DNA from: Mitsuaria sp. PDC51
GTDB taxonomy: Bacteria; Pseudomonadota; Gammaproteobacteria; Burkholderiales; Burkholderiaceae_C
Reading direction: 5' to 3'
DNA: 64,000 nucleotides
Assembly (NCBI RefSeq): GCF_900113225.1
Contig: NZ_FOZE01000002.1
Coordinates: forward strand, 930,001 to 994,000
Position numbers and translations under genes: made by a program. This document shows positions 1-8,251 of the stretch, piece by piece (the first letter of the stretch is position 1; each line of letters starts with the position of its first letter). The notes under the pieces were generated by a model that worked only from the letters and a program-made list of their open reading frames with translations, made no database searches and had not been told where the DNA came from.

Positions 1-52
1 CCGTGATCGCGCCCATGCCAAGGATGCCCAGCACCGCTTCCCAGAGGCTCAT
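1..52 (-). CDS. azlD: AzlD-type branched-chain amino acid transport subunit (N-terminal fragment)
   Basis: Only the first 17 codons lie in the window; the gene continues past the left edge. They translate to MSLWEAVLGILGMGAIT, the hydrophobic start expected for the small AzlD membrane subunit. The ATG overlaps the stop of the preceding azlC-like gene as ATGA, so the two are translationally coupled. The identity rests mainly on this coupling, because AzlC and AzlD form a two-subunit exporter of branched-chain amino acids. Confidence 0.7.
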   Translation of the reverse strand, partial: MSLWEAVLGILGMGAIT

Positions 53-789
53 GCCGACCTCCCGCCGGCGGCCGGGGTCGGAGGCGGCAGCCATTTCTCC
101 ATCAGCAGGCCCACGGCCACCGCGGCGGCGATCGCCACCAGGATGTTGAGCCGCAGCGGCAGCGCATACGCGGCCACGGCCGCGCAGCCGGCCACCGCGC
201 CCGAGACCCAGGTGTTGCGGTCCTTCAGCAGCGAGTAGCTCAGCCCCAGCAGCGCCAGCACGCCGGCGAAACCCAGGCCCCAGGTGGTGGGAATGGTGTC
301 GGCCAGCAGGATGCCGGCGATGGCCGGCGCCTGCCAGGCGACCCAGTTGGTCGCGACGCCGCCCCAGAAGTACGGCAGCTGGTTCGCGGGATCGGGTTTC
401 AGGTCCGGGAAGCGCTTGAGGAAGGCGACGTAGTTCAGGTCGGCGGCGAAGTAGCCGATGAACAGCCGCTGCGCGCGCGGCAGCGGCTCGAAGTACAGGC
501 GCCACTGGGCGCTGAAGATGACGAAGCGCAGGTTCACGCAGAAGGCGGTGGCCCACAGCACCCACAGCGGCGCGCCGCTGGCCAGCAGCGGCAGCGACGC
601 CAGCTGCGAGCTGCCGGCGAAGACCACCAGGCTCATCAGCAGCGACAGCCCCACGCCCAAGCCGCTCTTGACCATGGCCACGCCGGTCACCAGCCCCCAG
701 GCCGAGATGCCCAGCGTGATGCCGAGCATGTCGCGCGAGCCGCGTTTGAATTCCGGATGGCGCACCAGCGCCGCGAGTCCTTCCACCAT
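49..789 (-). CDS. azlC: AzlC family branched-chain amino acid exporter, large subunit
   Basis: This is a 246-residue inner-membrane protein. It contains the family-typical opening HPEFKRGSRDMLGITLGISAWG and many hydrophobic segments. AzlC/YgaZ proteins work with a small AzlD/YgaH partner to export branched-chain amino acids or their analogues; the azlD start overlaps this stop. An upstream ATG at 861 would add 24 residues of poor, Arg-rich sequence. I prefer 789 because a hairpin at 826-856 lies between the upstream gene and this start, and because the conserved block begins shortly after Met-1. No regulator gene adjoins it. Confidence 0.85.
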   Translation of the reverse strand: MVEGLAALVRHPEFKRGSRDMLGITLGISAWGLVTGVAMVKSGLGVGLSLLMSLVVFAGSSQLASLPLLASGAPLWVLWATAFCVNLRFVIFSAQWRLYFEPLPRAQRLFIGYFAADLNYVAFLKRFPDLKPDPANQLPYFWGGVATNWVAWQAPAIAGILLADTIPTTWGLGFAGVLALLGLSYSLLKDRNTWVSGAVAGCAAVAAYALPLRLNILVAIAAAVAVGLLMEKWLPPPTPAAGGRSA

Positions 790-825
790 GGCCGCAATTG
801 TCGTCGGCGTGGTCCGGAAACGAAG

Positions 826-856
826 CGCCCCTCGGCCGCTGTCGCGGCGAGGGGCG
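826..856 (-). terminator. Hairpin after the GIN-domain gene
   Basis: CGCCCCTCG at 826-834 pairs with CGAGGGGCG at 848-856, with a CCGC/GCGG inner extension and one bulged G. It lies 38 bases beyond the stop of the GIN-domain gene and before the preferred azlC start. The following minus-strand tract is only weakly T-rich, so this may be an inefficient terminator. Confidence 0.5.
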
Positions 857-893
857 TCCACAGAGCGCCCGGCGCAGCCGGCGCCCGGGGGGC

Positions 894-1673
894 TTACTTC
901 AGCTTGCGGACCGAGCCCGATCCGGCGTTGGACAGGCTGATCTCGGGGCTGCCGACGTAGCCGACGTCGCCGGAGCCGGCGATCCGCACGTCCAGCTTGC
1001 GGGTCGGCGCCACGGTGACGTCGCCGCTGCCGGAGATGCTGACCTTGGCCTCGTCGACGACCAGCTCACGGGTCTTGACGTCGCCGCTGCCGGCCACCGA
1101 CACGGACAGCGCATTGGCCTTGCCTTGCACCTGCATGTCGCCGCTGCCGGCCACGCGCAGCGTCACATGGTCGGCCTCCAGTCCCTGCATGCGCAGGTCA
1201 CCGCTGCCGGCGATGCTGGCCTCCAGGTTGCTCGTCTTCATCGGCTCGACGCGGATGTCGCCGGAGCCGGCGATCGACAGGCCGCGCAGCTGGCGCATGT
1301 CCAGCGTGATCACCGGCGAGCCCTTGGCGTTCAGGCTGTAGCCGCGCTTGGGCGAGATCTCCAGCGTGCGGCCCTTGCTGCCGTCGACGACCTTGGTCTC
1401 GATGTAGGCGAGCAGGTTGCGGTCGGTCTTCACCTCGACCTTGTCGGACGCGCCCGACCGCACGAAGACCTTGAAATCGCCCGACAGCGCCACCGCGTCG
1501 AAGGCGCCGACGTCGCGCGCCTCGGCGGCGACCTCGCCGTTGCCCTCGATGCGCTGCGAGCTGCCGAAGCTCAGCGACCAGGCGTGGGCGGTGCCGACCG
1601 TCGCGGCGGCGGCCAGGCCCAGCGCGGCGACGGCAAACAGACGACGGGAAGCACGGAAGGACGAAGTGGTCAT
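894..1673 (-). CDS. Exported GIN-domain (DUF2807) repeat protein
   Basis: This 259-residue protein has a signal peptide with likely cleavage after AHA at residue 31. The mature part opens with the usual DUF2807 pattern (GAFDAVALSGDFKVFV) and then shows seven AGSGD-type repeats at 18-20 residue spacing: AGSGD five times, SGSGD once and AGSGS at the end. Such repeats build a right-handed beta-helix head, and the family is described as a putative adhesin or envelope domain without a known enzyme activity. The DNA is also periodic, with a CGCCGCTGCCGG-like block about every 60 bases from roughly 960 to 1275. No outer-membrane anchor is visible, so it is probably periplasmic or secreted. Function is unknown. 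Confidence 0.85.
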   Translation of the reverse strand: MTTSSFRASRRLFAVAALGLAAAATVGTAHAWSLSFGSSQRIEGNGEVAAEARDVGAFDAVALSGDFKVFVRSGASDKVEVKTDRNLLAYIETKVVDGSKGRTLEISPKRGYSLNAKGSPVITLDMRQLRGLSIAGSGDIRVEPMKTSNLEASIAGSGDLRMQGLEADHVTLRVAGSGDMQVQGKANALSVSVAGSGDVKTRELVVDEAKVSISGSGDVTVAPTRKLDVRIAGSGDVGYVGSPEISLSNAGSGSVRKLK

Positions 1674-1808
1674 GGACGATCTCCTGATCTTTCGGATGAT
1701 CGCATCTTCGTCGCGACGACCCGCGCCGGCGACCGGCGCAAGACGAACTGCACCCCCCGGGGGATCAACTGCGCGGCGGTCCGATGGCCCGACCGAACCG
1801 AGCCGGGC

Positions 1809-2261
1809 TCAGTGGCCACCCTTCTCGCCGGCCTTGTCCTTGTCCGAGCCCTTCTCGGCGCCCTTCTCCGAGCTCTTCTCCGCCGCCTTGTCCGACGAGC
1901 CCACCTGCCCCTTGGCGGAGCGCGGCGACGGTTCCTCCTCCTCGGCGGCGGCCGGCCGGCTGGCCTGCGGATTCGCCACCAGCGGGCGGGTGCCCTCGAG
2001 CTTGTTCTCGCGCATGTACTCGTCCATCTCGCGCCAGCCGTCGTACACCGCGGCCTTCTGGGCCTTGGGGTTCAGGGCGTAGCAGTCCTCGATGGCGCGC
2101 AGCGCGTTGCGGCAGGCGCCGCCGATGGCCTTGCCCTCGGCCTGCTTGGCCGCCGCCACCTTGGCGGGGTCCTCGATGCCGAGCTGGTCGCAGCCGGCCA
2201 GCAGCGCGACGGCGCCGAGCAGCGCCGCCGAGGCGGTCAGGGAGCGGAGGGAAGCCTTCAT
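1809..2261 (-). CDS. Small hypothetical lipoprotein with charged C-terminal tail
   Basis: This is a 150-residue protein with a lipoprotein signal: a hydrophobic segment ends in LLAGC, and Cys24 would be acylated. The middle (about residues 35-95) is a short helical region with two further cysteines (ACRNAL and EDCYAL) that could form a disulfide. From about residue 105 the chain is low complexity, rich in Glu, Lys, Ser and Gly (EKSSEKGAEKGSDKDKAGEK). It is probably envelope-anchored. I do not recognise a named family, and the neighbouring genes give no functional clue. Confidence 0.75.
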   Translation of the reverse strand: MKASLRSLTASAALLGAVALLAGCDQLGIEDPAKVAAAKQAEGKAIGGACRNALRAIEDCYALNPKAQKAAVYDGWREMDEYMRENKLEGTRPLVANPQASRPAAAEEEEPSPRSAKGQVGSSDKAAEKSSEKGAEKGSDKDKAGEKGGH

Positions 2262-2355
2262 GCTGTCCTTTATCGGCCGCCGGGGCGAACGCTTGAATCA
2301 GGCAGGCCGGCGGAACGGGCCATTGTGCCGTCGCCTCCGCCCGCCCCGGTCGAAT

Positions 2356-2383
2356 GAAAAACACCGCCCGGAGGCGGTGTTTC
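2356..2383 (-). terminator. Rho-independent terminator after htpX
   Basis: ACACCGCC (2361-2368), loop CGGA, GGCGGTGT (2373-2380) form a perfect 8-bp stem. On the minus strand the stem is followed by TTTTT. It sits 48 bases past the htpX stop. Confidence 0.8.
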
Positions 2384-2430
2384 GTCTGGCCGGCGCGCCG
2401 GATCGCCCGGCCGGGCCGCGGGTCCCGCGT

Positions 2431-3276
2431 TCAGCGGCGGGACATCGCCATCAGGCGCTCGATGCGTTCCTCGGTCGACGGATGGGTGCTGAACAGGCCG
2501 CGCAGGCCGCCGCCGGACAGCGGATTCATGATCATCATCTGGGCCGTCTCGGGATGGCGCTCCGCCGTCTCCAGCGGGATGCCCTGGGCGTAGCGGTGGA
2601 TCTTGTCCAGCGCCGAGGCCAGCGCCTGCGGGTCGCCGGAGATCTCCGCGCCGCCGCGGTCCGCCTCGAACTCGCGGGCGCGGCTGATCGCCATCTGGAT
2701 CAGCGAGGCCGCGATCGGCGCCAGGATCGCCACCAGCAGTCCGACGATCGGGTTGGCCGGCCGGCCTTCGCTGTCGCGCGGGCTGAAGAACATCGCGAAG
2801 TTGGCCAGCATGGAGATCGCGCCGGCCATCGTCGCGCTGACCGTGGAGATCAGGATGTCGCGGTGCTTCACGTGGGCCAGCTCGTGGGCCATCACGCCGC
2901 GCAGCTCGCGTTCCGACAGCACGCGCAGGATGCCGGTCGTCGCGGCGACCGCGGCGTGGTCCGGGTTGCGGCCGGTGGCGAAGGCGTTGGGGGCGTCTTC
3001 CTGGATCAGGTAGACCTTGGGCATGGGCAGCTGGGCGCGCTGGGCCAGCTCCTTGACCATGTTGTAGAACTGCGGCGCGCTGCGCTCGTCGACTTCCTGG
3101 GCGTTGTACATCTTCAGCACCAGCTTGTCGGAGAACCAGTAGCTGAAGAAGTTCATGCCCACCGCGATCACCAGCGCGATCAGCATGCCCGTCTGGCCGC
3201 CCAGCACGGAGCCGATCGCCATGAACAGCGCGGTGATGGCGGCCATCAGGATGGCGGTCTTCATCAGGTTGAACAT
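2431..3276 (-). CDS. htpX: Membrane zinc metalloprotease HtpX
   Basis: This 281-residue M48-family protease degrades damaged inner-membrane proteins together with FtsH. Two N-terminal membrane helices (about residues 7-25 and 30-48) are followed by the zinc site HELAH at 131-135 (within [11 protein letters not shown]). A further hydrophobic stretch around 145-195 precedes the third-ligand motif REFEADRGG. Length matches the family (about 285-295). The start at 3276 is chosen because GGAG lies a few bases upstream and MFNLMK is the usual opening; the reading frame stays open 103 codons further upstream but that part is not conserved-looking. Confidence 0.95.
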   Translation of the reverse strand: MFNLMKTAILMAAITALFMAIGSVLGGQTGMLIALVIAVGMNFFSYWFSDKLVLKMYNAQEVDERSAPQFYNMVKELAQRAQLPMPKVYLIQEDAPNAFATGRNPDHAAVAATTGILRVLSERELRGVMAHELAHVKHRDILISTVSATMAGAISMLANFAMFFSPRDSEGRPANPIVGLLVAILAPIAASLIQMAISRAREFEADRGGAEISGDPQALASALDKIHRYAQGIPLETAERHPETAQMMIMNPLSGGGLRGLFSTHPSTEERIERLMAMSRR

Positions 3277-3455
3277 GCAATCACTCCTCGGAGAACTGCG
3301 GCCGGAGCCGCGATCGGAAATCAGTCTGAACGGTACACCGTCCAGGTCGTCCCACCTGACGGCGGGGTCGGCGCATTCAAGCCGGTTTCCCCACGCCTTC
3401 AGCCAGAAATAAGCGAACCGCCCCGCCCCACCGCCAGCCCCGGCTCGGTGTCTCG

Positions 3456-3542
3456 CTCGCGGGCGATGCCCATGCCCCTTGAAGCGAATGCCGAGCGTGC
3501 GGAGGCGATTGAGCGGAAAGGGGCATGGGCATTGCCCGCGAG
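3456..3542. repeat. Long near-perfect inverted repeat (25-bp arms)
   Basis: The arm at 3456-3480 and the arm at 3518-3542 are reverse complements over 25 bases with a single mismatch, separated by 37 bases. It occupies the htpX-fmt gap (3277-3568), 26 bases beyond the fmt stop. There is no T-run after it, so it is not a typical terminator. It could be a REP/MITE-like element or an RNA stabilising hairpin. The rest of the gap shows nothing recognisable. Confidence 0.8.
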
Positions 3543-3568
3543 TTGCTCGGTCGCCGCAGGGGCGAAGC

Positions 3569-4552
3569 TCACCCGAGCGATTCACCCACCTGGAGCGGTC
3601 GCGCCTGGAGGAAGGCTGCCGCGGGCAGCCGCTTGCCGCCGGCGCGCTGGAGTTCGGTCAAGCGAACGCTGCCGCTCCCACAGGCCACGACCGGTCCATC
3701 GGCCGACACCGCCACCACCCGCCCCGGTTCGCCGCGCACGCCGTCGGTGTCGACGACTTCGGCGCGCCAGACCTTGAGCGGCTCACCGTCCAACTGGGCG
3801 ACGCCGCCGGGGAATGGATCGAAGGCGCGCAACCGCCGGGCGATCTGCGCGGCGTCGTCGGACCAGCGGATCTGGCTCTCGGCCTTCTCGATCTTGTGGG
3901 CGTAGGTGACGCCGGCCTCGGGCTGCTTCACCGGGTGGAAACCGCCGCAGGCGGCGAGTTCCAGCGCCTCGACGATCATGCGGCCGCCGAGCGTCGCCAG
4001 CTTGTCGTGCAGCGTGGCGGTCGTGTCCGCCGCGGCGATCGGCAGCCGCTCGATCAGCAGCATGTCGCCGGTGTCCAGGCCCTCGTCCATCTGCATGATG
4101 GTGATGCCGGTCTCGGTGTCGCCGGCCTCGATCGCGCGGTGGATGGGCGCCGCGCCGCGCCAGCGCGGCAGGATCGAGCCGTGGATGTTCAGGCAGCCCA
4201 GGCGCGGCAGGTCCAGCACCCACCGCGGCAGGATGAGCCCGTAGGCGGCCACCACCAGCACGTCGGGCCGGGCCGCCAGCAAGGCCTCGCGGCCGGCCTG
4301 GGCTTCGCCCGGGAACTTGCCGTCCAGCCGCAGGCTGCGCGGCTGCGCGACCGCCAGGCCGTGCGCCACCGCAAGCTGCTTCACCGGCGAGGCCTGCAGC
4401 TTCATGCCGCGACCGGCGGGGCGGTCGGGCTGGCTCAGCACCAGCGGCACCTCGAAGCGGGCGTCGAGCAGCGCCTGCAGCGCGACGGCCGCGAACTCGG
4501 GCGTGCCGGCGAAGGCGACGCGCAGGCCGCCGGGGGTCGGGGCGTCGGCCAT
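3569..4552 (-). CDS. fmt: Methionyl-tRNA formyltransferase
   Basis: This 327-residue enzyme transfers a formyl group from 10-formyl-tetrahydrofolate to Met-tRNA(fMet). The N-terminal Rossmann-like domain starts with [19 protein letters not shown]. The catalytic region shows [20 protein letters not shown], containing the conserved Asn and His, followed by the expected Asp in [11 protein letters not shown]. The C-terminal part is the usual tRNA-binding beta-barrel domain. The start overlaps the def stop by one base (TGATG), so def and fmt are one translationally coupled operon. Two copies of the substrate tRNA gene lie at 31.6-31.9 kb. Confidence 0.97.
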   Translation of the reverse strand: MADAPTPGGLRVAFAGTPEFAAVALQALLDARFEVPLVLSQPDRPAGRGMKLQASPVKQLAVAHGLAVAQPRSLRLDGKFPGEAQAGREALLAARPDVLVVAAYGLILPRWVLDLPRLGCLNIHGSILPRWRGAAPIHRAIEAGDTETGITIMQMDEGLDTGDMLLIERLPIAAADTTATLHDKLATLGGRMIVEALELAACGGFHPVKQPEAGVTYAHKIEKAESQIRWSDDAAQIARRLRAFDPFPGGVAQLDGEPLKVWRAEVVDTDGVRGEPGRVVAVSADGPVVACGSGSVRLTELQRAGGKRLPAAAFLQARPLQVGESLG

Positions 4553-5064
4553 CAGCGCTTGGCGTCCTCGCGGGCCTTCTTCACCAGCTTGGTCTTGATG
4601 CGCTCGCGCTTGAGCGGGCTCAGGTATTCGACGAACACCTTGCCGGCCAGGTGGTCCATCTCGTGCTGCACGCAGACGGCCAGCAGGCCCTCGGCGTCGA
4701 ACTGGAAGGTGTGGCCGTCGCGGTCCAGCGCCTGCACGGTGACCTTCTTGTGACGCATGACCTTGTCGTAGATGGTCGGCACCGAGAGGCAGCCCTCCTC
4801 GCCTTCCATCATTTCCTCGCTGCGCGCGACCAGTTCCGGGTTGATCAGCACCAGCGGCTGGTTGCGTTCCTCGGAGACGTCCATCACCAGCAGGCGCTCG
4901 TGCACGTCCACCTGCGTGGCGGCGAGGCCGACGCCGTCAGCGTCGTACATCGTCTCCAGCATGTCGTCGGCCAGCGCGCGGATGCGGTCGTCGACGGCGG
5001 TGATCGGCTTGGCGACGGTGTGCAGGCGCGGATCGGGGTATCGAAGAATGGAAAGTTTCGCCAT
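4552..5064 (-). CDS. def: Peptide deformylase
   Basis: This 170-residue metalloenzyme removes the N-formyl group from new proteins. All three deformylase motifs are present: GVGLAATQ at 44-51, EEGCLS with the metal ligand Cys92, and HEMDH at 134-138 with both His ligands and the catalytic Glu. The start [11 protein letters not shown] is the standard one; the frame is open further upstream, but that sequence overlaps the divergent promoter region. It is the first gene of the def-fmt pair and divergent from the LysM gene. Confidence 0.97.
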   Translation of the reverse strand: MAKLSILRYPDPRLHTVAKPITAVDDRIRALADDMLETMYDADGVGLAATQVDVHERLLVMDVSEERNQPLVLINPELVARSEEMMEGEEGCLSVPTIYDKVMRHKKVTVQALDRDGHTFQFDAEGLLAVCVQHEMDHLAGKVFVEYLSPLKRERIKTKLVKKAREDAKR

Positions 5065-5290
5065 GGTGGGGACGCGGAGGGTGGTGGACCGCTGTGGACG
5101 GCGCACAACGCCTGTTTGTAAGGGCTTGCAAGGGACGGCGGGCACCTTCATTGCGGGTGCCCCTGAACCGGGGCAGAATCGCCGCCAGCGAGAAGGTCGA
5201 TTTTCGCCGATTTGGCGGACTGCACGGCCCTCGTCACAAAAGCGCCATTGGCCACGAGGGGCCTTCGATCTCGGCGCGGGAGAACAAGTA

Positions 5291-6448
5291 ATGACGCAAA
5301 GGCGGCCGCTGGGCTTGACGACGATTTTTGCAGCCCTGCTGGCGGCCTCTGCCGCCACGACGTCCTTCGCGGCAGGCAACTACCCCATCACGCCCGACCA
5401 GCGCCAGACCGCCCAGCAGGTCGCGCAGGCCGGTGTGCCGTTGTCGGAACTGGCGCCCAACGCGCCCGACACCTACACCGTCAAGTCGGGCGACACGCTC
5501 TGGGCCATCTCCGGCCTGTTCCTGAAGAGCCCGTGGCGCTGGCCTGAGCTCTGGGGCATGAACACCGACCAGATCCGCAACCCCCACCTGATCTACCCGG
5601 GCCAGGTGCTGATGCTGATCAAGTCCGACGGCCGCGCGCGGCTGCAGGTGGGTCGCGATGTCGGCGGCGCGGCCGGCGGCACGGTCAAGCTCTCGCCGCG
5701 CGTGCGCGCCGAGTCGCTGTACGACGGCTCCATCGCCGCGATCCCGCAGCACCTGATCGAGCCCTTCCTCAACGAGGCGGTCGTCCTGAACGGCAACGAA
5801 CTGGCGACGGCCCCCCGCATCGTCTCGGCGCAGGAAAACCGCGTCTGGATGACCAAGGGCGACCGGGCCTATGTGCGCGGCAACCTGACGCCCGACATCG
5901 ATGCCTACCGCGTGTTCCGCGAGCCGCGCCCGCTGCGCGACCCGGTGTCCAAGGAAGTGCTGGGCTACGAGGCCGTCTATGTCGGCACCGCGGACCTGAC
6001 CCGCGCCGGCACGCCCGCGACGGCCAGCACCAAGGAAGTCCCCGCGACGCTCACGCTGACGCTGAACCGCCTGGAAGCGCAGCCCGGCGACCGGATCGCG
6101 CCGATTCCGCCGCGCTCCTACACGAGCTATGTGCCGCACGCGCCGGCTGGCGCGATCGATGGCTACATCGTTTCCATCTACGGCGACGCGATCACCGCCG
6201 GCCAGAACCAGATCGTCGCGCTCAACAAGGGCAGCCGCGATGGCCTGGAGCGCGGCCATGTGCTGGCGCTCTGGCACAGCGGCCGTGTCGTGCGCGACCC
6301 GACGACGCCCCGCCGCGAGGAAGTGAAGCTCCCCGATGAGCGTCACGGCCAGTTGTTCGTCTTCCAGGTCTTCGACCGGGTGTCGTACGCGCTGATCCTG
6401 TCGGTCCAGGAACCGGTCGTCCCGGGCGACCGCTTCACCCAGCCGTGA
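5291..6448 (+). CDS. Exported LysM-domain protein
   Basis: This is a 385-residue protein. A signal peptide (cleavage near residue 27, SFA-AG) is followed by one LysM module at about residues 62-110 ([17 protein letters not shown] ... [11 protein letters not shown]). LysM binds peptidoglycan. The remaining roughly 270 residues match the large C-terminal region of LysM proteins found next to dprA in Burkholderiales and have no catalytic motif I can name. The ATG at 5291 is preceded by GGGA and the signal peptide starts directly after it; the frame is open for 173 codons upstream, but that part is antisense to def. It probably acts in the periplasm on or at the cell wall. Confidence 0.9.
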   Translation: MTQRRPLGLTTIFAALLAASAATTSFAAGNYPITPDQRQTAQQVAQAGVPLSELAPNAPDTYTVKSGDTLWAISGLFLKSPWRWPELWGMNTDQIRNPHLIYPGQVLMLIKSDGRARLQVGRDVGGAAGGTVKLSPRVRAESLYDGSIAAIPQHLIEPFLNEAVVLNGNELATAPRIVSAQENRVWMTKGDRAYVRGNLTPDIDAYRVFREPRPLRDPVSKEVLGYEAVYVGTADLTRAGTPATASTKEVPATLTLTLNRLEAQPGDRIAPIPPRSYTSYVPHAPAGAIDGYIVSIYGDAITAGQNQIVALNKGSRDGLERGHVLALWHSGRVVRDPTTPRREEVKLPDERHGQLFVFQVFDRVSYALILSVQEPVVPGDRFTQP

Positions 6449-6490
6449 TCGAGCGGCTCTCCGGACCAGGTCGCAGTCAGGACCGAACGG

Positions 6491-7612
6491 ATGAGCCCAG
6501 ACGATCTGCGCGACTGGCTCCGGCTGCTGTCCTGCGTCTCACGCGGCGCCGCGCGCCGGCTGCTGGCGCGCCACGGCGGTCCCGGCGCCGCCCTGGCGGC
6601 CGGTCAGGCCGGCTGGGGGCAGGCACTCTCGGCCGAGGAAGCTGAGCGGCTGCGCAGCGCGCCCACCGAGCTGGACCGCCTGGTGCGCCGGACGCAGGCG
6701 TGGCTGGCCGGCGGCGAGCGACGCTCGATCCTGCTGCTCAGCGACACCGATTACCCCTTCGCGCTGCTCAACACGGCGGACCCGCCGCTGATGCTGTACC
6801 TCGACGGCCGACGCGAGCTGCTGGGTCAGCGCTGCGTCGCCGTGGTCGGCAGTCGCCGGCCCAGCCCCCAGGGCGACGAGAACGCGCGCCACTTCGCCGC
6901 GGGCCTGGGCGAAGCCGGGTTCTGCGTCGTGTCCGGCCTCGCGCAGGGCATCGATGGCGCGGCCCATGAGGCGGCACTGCACACGCCCGGCGGCACGATC
7001 GCCGTGCTCGGCACCGGGCCGGACCAGGTCTACCCCCTCGGTCACGCCGAACTTTCCCGCCACATTGCCCGCCGCGGACTGCTGGTCAGCGAGTATTTCG
7101 TCGGCACGCCGCCAATGGCGCCGAATTTCCCGCAACGCAATCGCATCATCGCGGGCCTGTCTGAGGGCTGCCTGGTCGTGGAGGCGGCGCTGAAGTCCGG
7201 CTCGCTGATCACCGCGCGGCAGGCCTCGGAAGCGGGCCGCGAGGTGTTCGCGATCCCCGGACCGATCCATGCTCCCCAGTCCAAGGGCTGCCACCACCTG
7301 CTGAAGCAGGGGGCCTGCCTGGTCCAGGAGCTGGACGACCTGCTCGCCGAGCTGCCGGCGCGGGGTTCGCCACGCGAGGCAGCGATTGATCCCGAGCCGG
7401 AAGCGGGCGCCGAGGCAACGCCAGAACCCGCACCCCAGGACGACCACCCGCTGCTCCGGGCCATCGGCCGGGACACCGTCTCGCTCGAGCAGCTGTCGCA
7501 GCGCAGCGGCTGGCCGCAGGACGAGCTGAACGCCACCCTGCTGGACCTGGAGCTCGAGGGCCTCATCGCCCGCCTCCCCGGCGCGCTGTTCCAGCGCCGT
7601 CGCCGGGCCTGA
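6491..7612 (+). CDS. dprA: DNA-processing protein DprA
   Basis: This 373-residue protein loads RecA on incoming single-stranded DNA during natural transformation. A short N-terminal SAM-like region precedes the extended Rossmann fold (VVGSRRPSPQGDENARHF, VVSGLAQGIDGAAHEAAL, GTIAVLGTGPDQVYP, FPQRNRIIAGLSEGCLVVEA). An Ala/Glu/Pro linker then leads to a C-terminal winged helix of the DprA/DML1 type (about residues 310-370). It follows the LysM gene by 42 bases and is followed by smg, an order common in Burkholderiales. Confidence 0.96.
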   Translation: MSPDDLRDWLRLLSCVSRGAARRLLARHGGPGAALAAGQAGWGQALSAEEAERLRSAPTELDRLVRRTQAWLAGGERRSILLLSDTDYPFALLNTADPPLMLYLDGRRELLGQRCVAVVGSRRPSPQGDENARHFAAGLGEAGFCVVSGLAQGIDGAAHEAALHTPGGTIAVLGTGPDQVYPLGHAELSRHIARRGLLVSEYFVGTPPMAPNFPQRNRIIAGLSEGCLVVEAALKSGSLITARQASEAGREVFAIPGPIHAPQSKGCHHLLKQGACLVQELDDLLAELPARGSPREAAIDPEPEAGAEATPEPAPQDDHPLLRAIGRDTVSLEQLSQRSGWPQDELNATLLDLELEGLIARLPGALFQRRRRA

Positions 7613-7690
7613 ACCATCCGTGGATGTCGACCTCCGCCGGGGCTCATTTCGGCCGGAAGGGCTTTCGGGCGGTCGGTTATAGTGCCCGCC

Positions 7691-8143
7691 ATGTTCGACG
7701 TGCTCGTCTATCTGTACGAAACCTACTGGCGGCCCGACGCCTGCCCGGATCACGCCCAGCTGACCCGGAAATTGTCGGCAGTCGGCTTCGAGGATGACGA
7801 AATCCGCGACGCGCTGTCCTGGCTGGACGGCCTGGCCGCCTCGGCCCAGTCGCACCACGGCGAACCCGGCGAGCGCAGCCTGCGCATCTACACCCGCGAG
7901 GAGCAGGAGCACCTGGGCGAAAGCTCGGTCGGCTTCATCAGCTTCCTGGCCTCGGCCGGCGTGCTGCCGACCGCGATGCGGGAAATGGTGATCGACCGCG
8001 CGATGGCGATCCCCGGCGGCCCGCTGGACCTCGAGGACCTGAAGATCATCGTGCTGATGGTGTTCTGGAGCCTGGGCGAGGAGCCCGACGCGCTGATCCT
8101 CGACGAACTGTTCGTCGCGCCCGAAGAGCGCCTGATCCACTGA
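7691..8143 (+). CDS. smg: Smg protein (DUF494)
   Basis: This 150-residue cytoplasmic protein belongs to the Smg/DUF494 family, which is common in proteobacteria next to dprA. Its role is poorly defined. The sequence opens MFDVLVYLYETYW, has the acidic middle expected of the family (FEDDEIRDALSWLDGL), and ends in LILDELFVAPEERLIH. The start at 7691 is preferred over the ATG three codons upstream because MFDVLVYL is the family N-terminus. In many relatives topA follows; here a bidirectional terminator and a convergent DUF1631 gene follow. Confidence 0.92.
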   Translation: MFDVLVYLYETYWRPDACPDHAQLTRKLSAVGFEDDEIRDALSWLDGLAASAQSHHGEPGERSLRIYTREEQEHLGESSVGFISFLASAGVLPTAMREMVIDRAMAIPGGPLDLEDLKIIVLMVFWSLGEEPDALILDELFVAPEERLIH

Positions 8144-8160
8144 ACCGGGCGCCAGCGCTC

Positions 8161-8200
8161 AAAAAGAAACCGGCCCCGCATCGCGCGGCGCCGGTTTTTT
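8161..8200 (+). terminator. Bidirectional terminator between smg and the DUF1631 gene
   Basis: AAACCGGC at 8167-8174 pairs with GCCGGTTT at 8190-8197, with an inner CCGC/GCGG stem. On the plus strand the stem runs into TTTTTT (8195-8200). On the minus strand it is followed by TTTCTTTTT. It can therefore serve both convergent genes. Confidence 0.85.
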
Positions 8201-8251
8201 CATTGGGGCGCCAGCAACAGCGCCCCGCCCTCACCCTGCCCTCACCCGCCC

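Noticed and set aside
3479-4753. A 424-codon plus-strand frame opposite fmt and def
   Set aside because: Antisense to genes with intact catalytic motifs; no ribosome site or domain.
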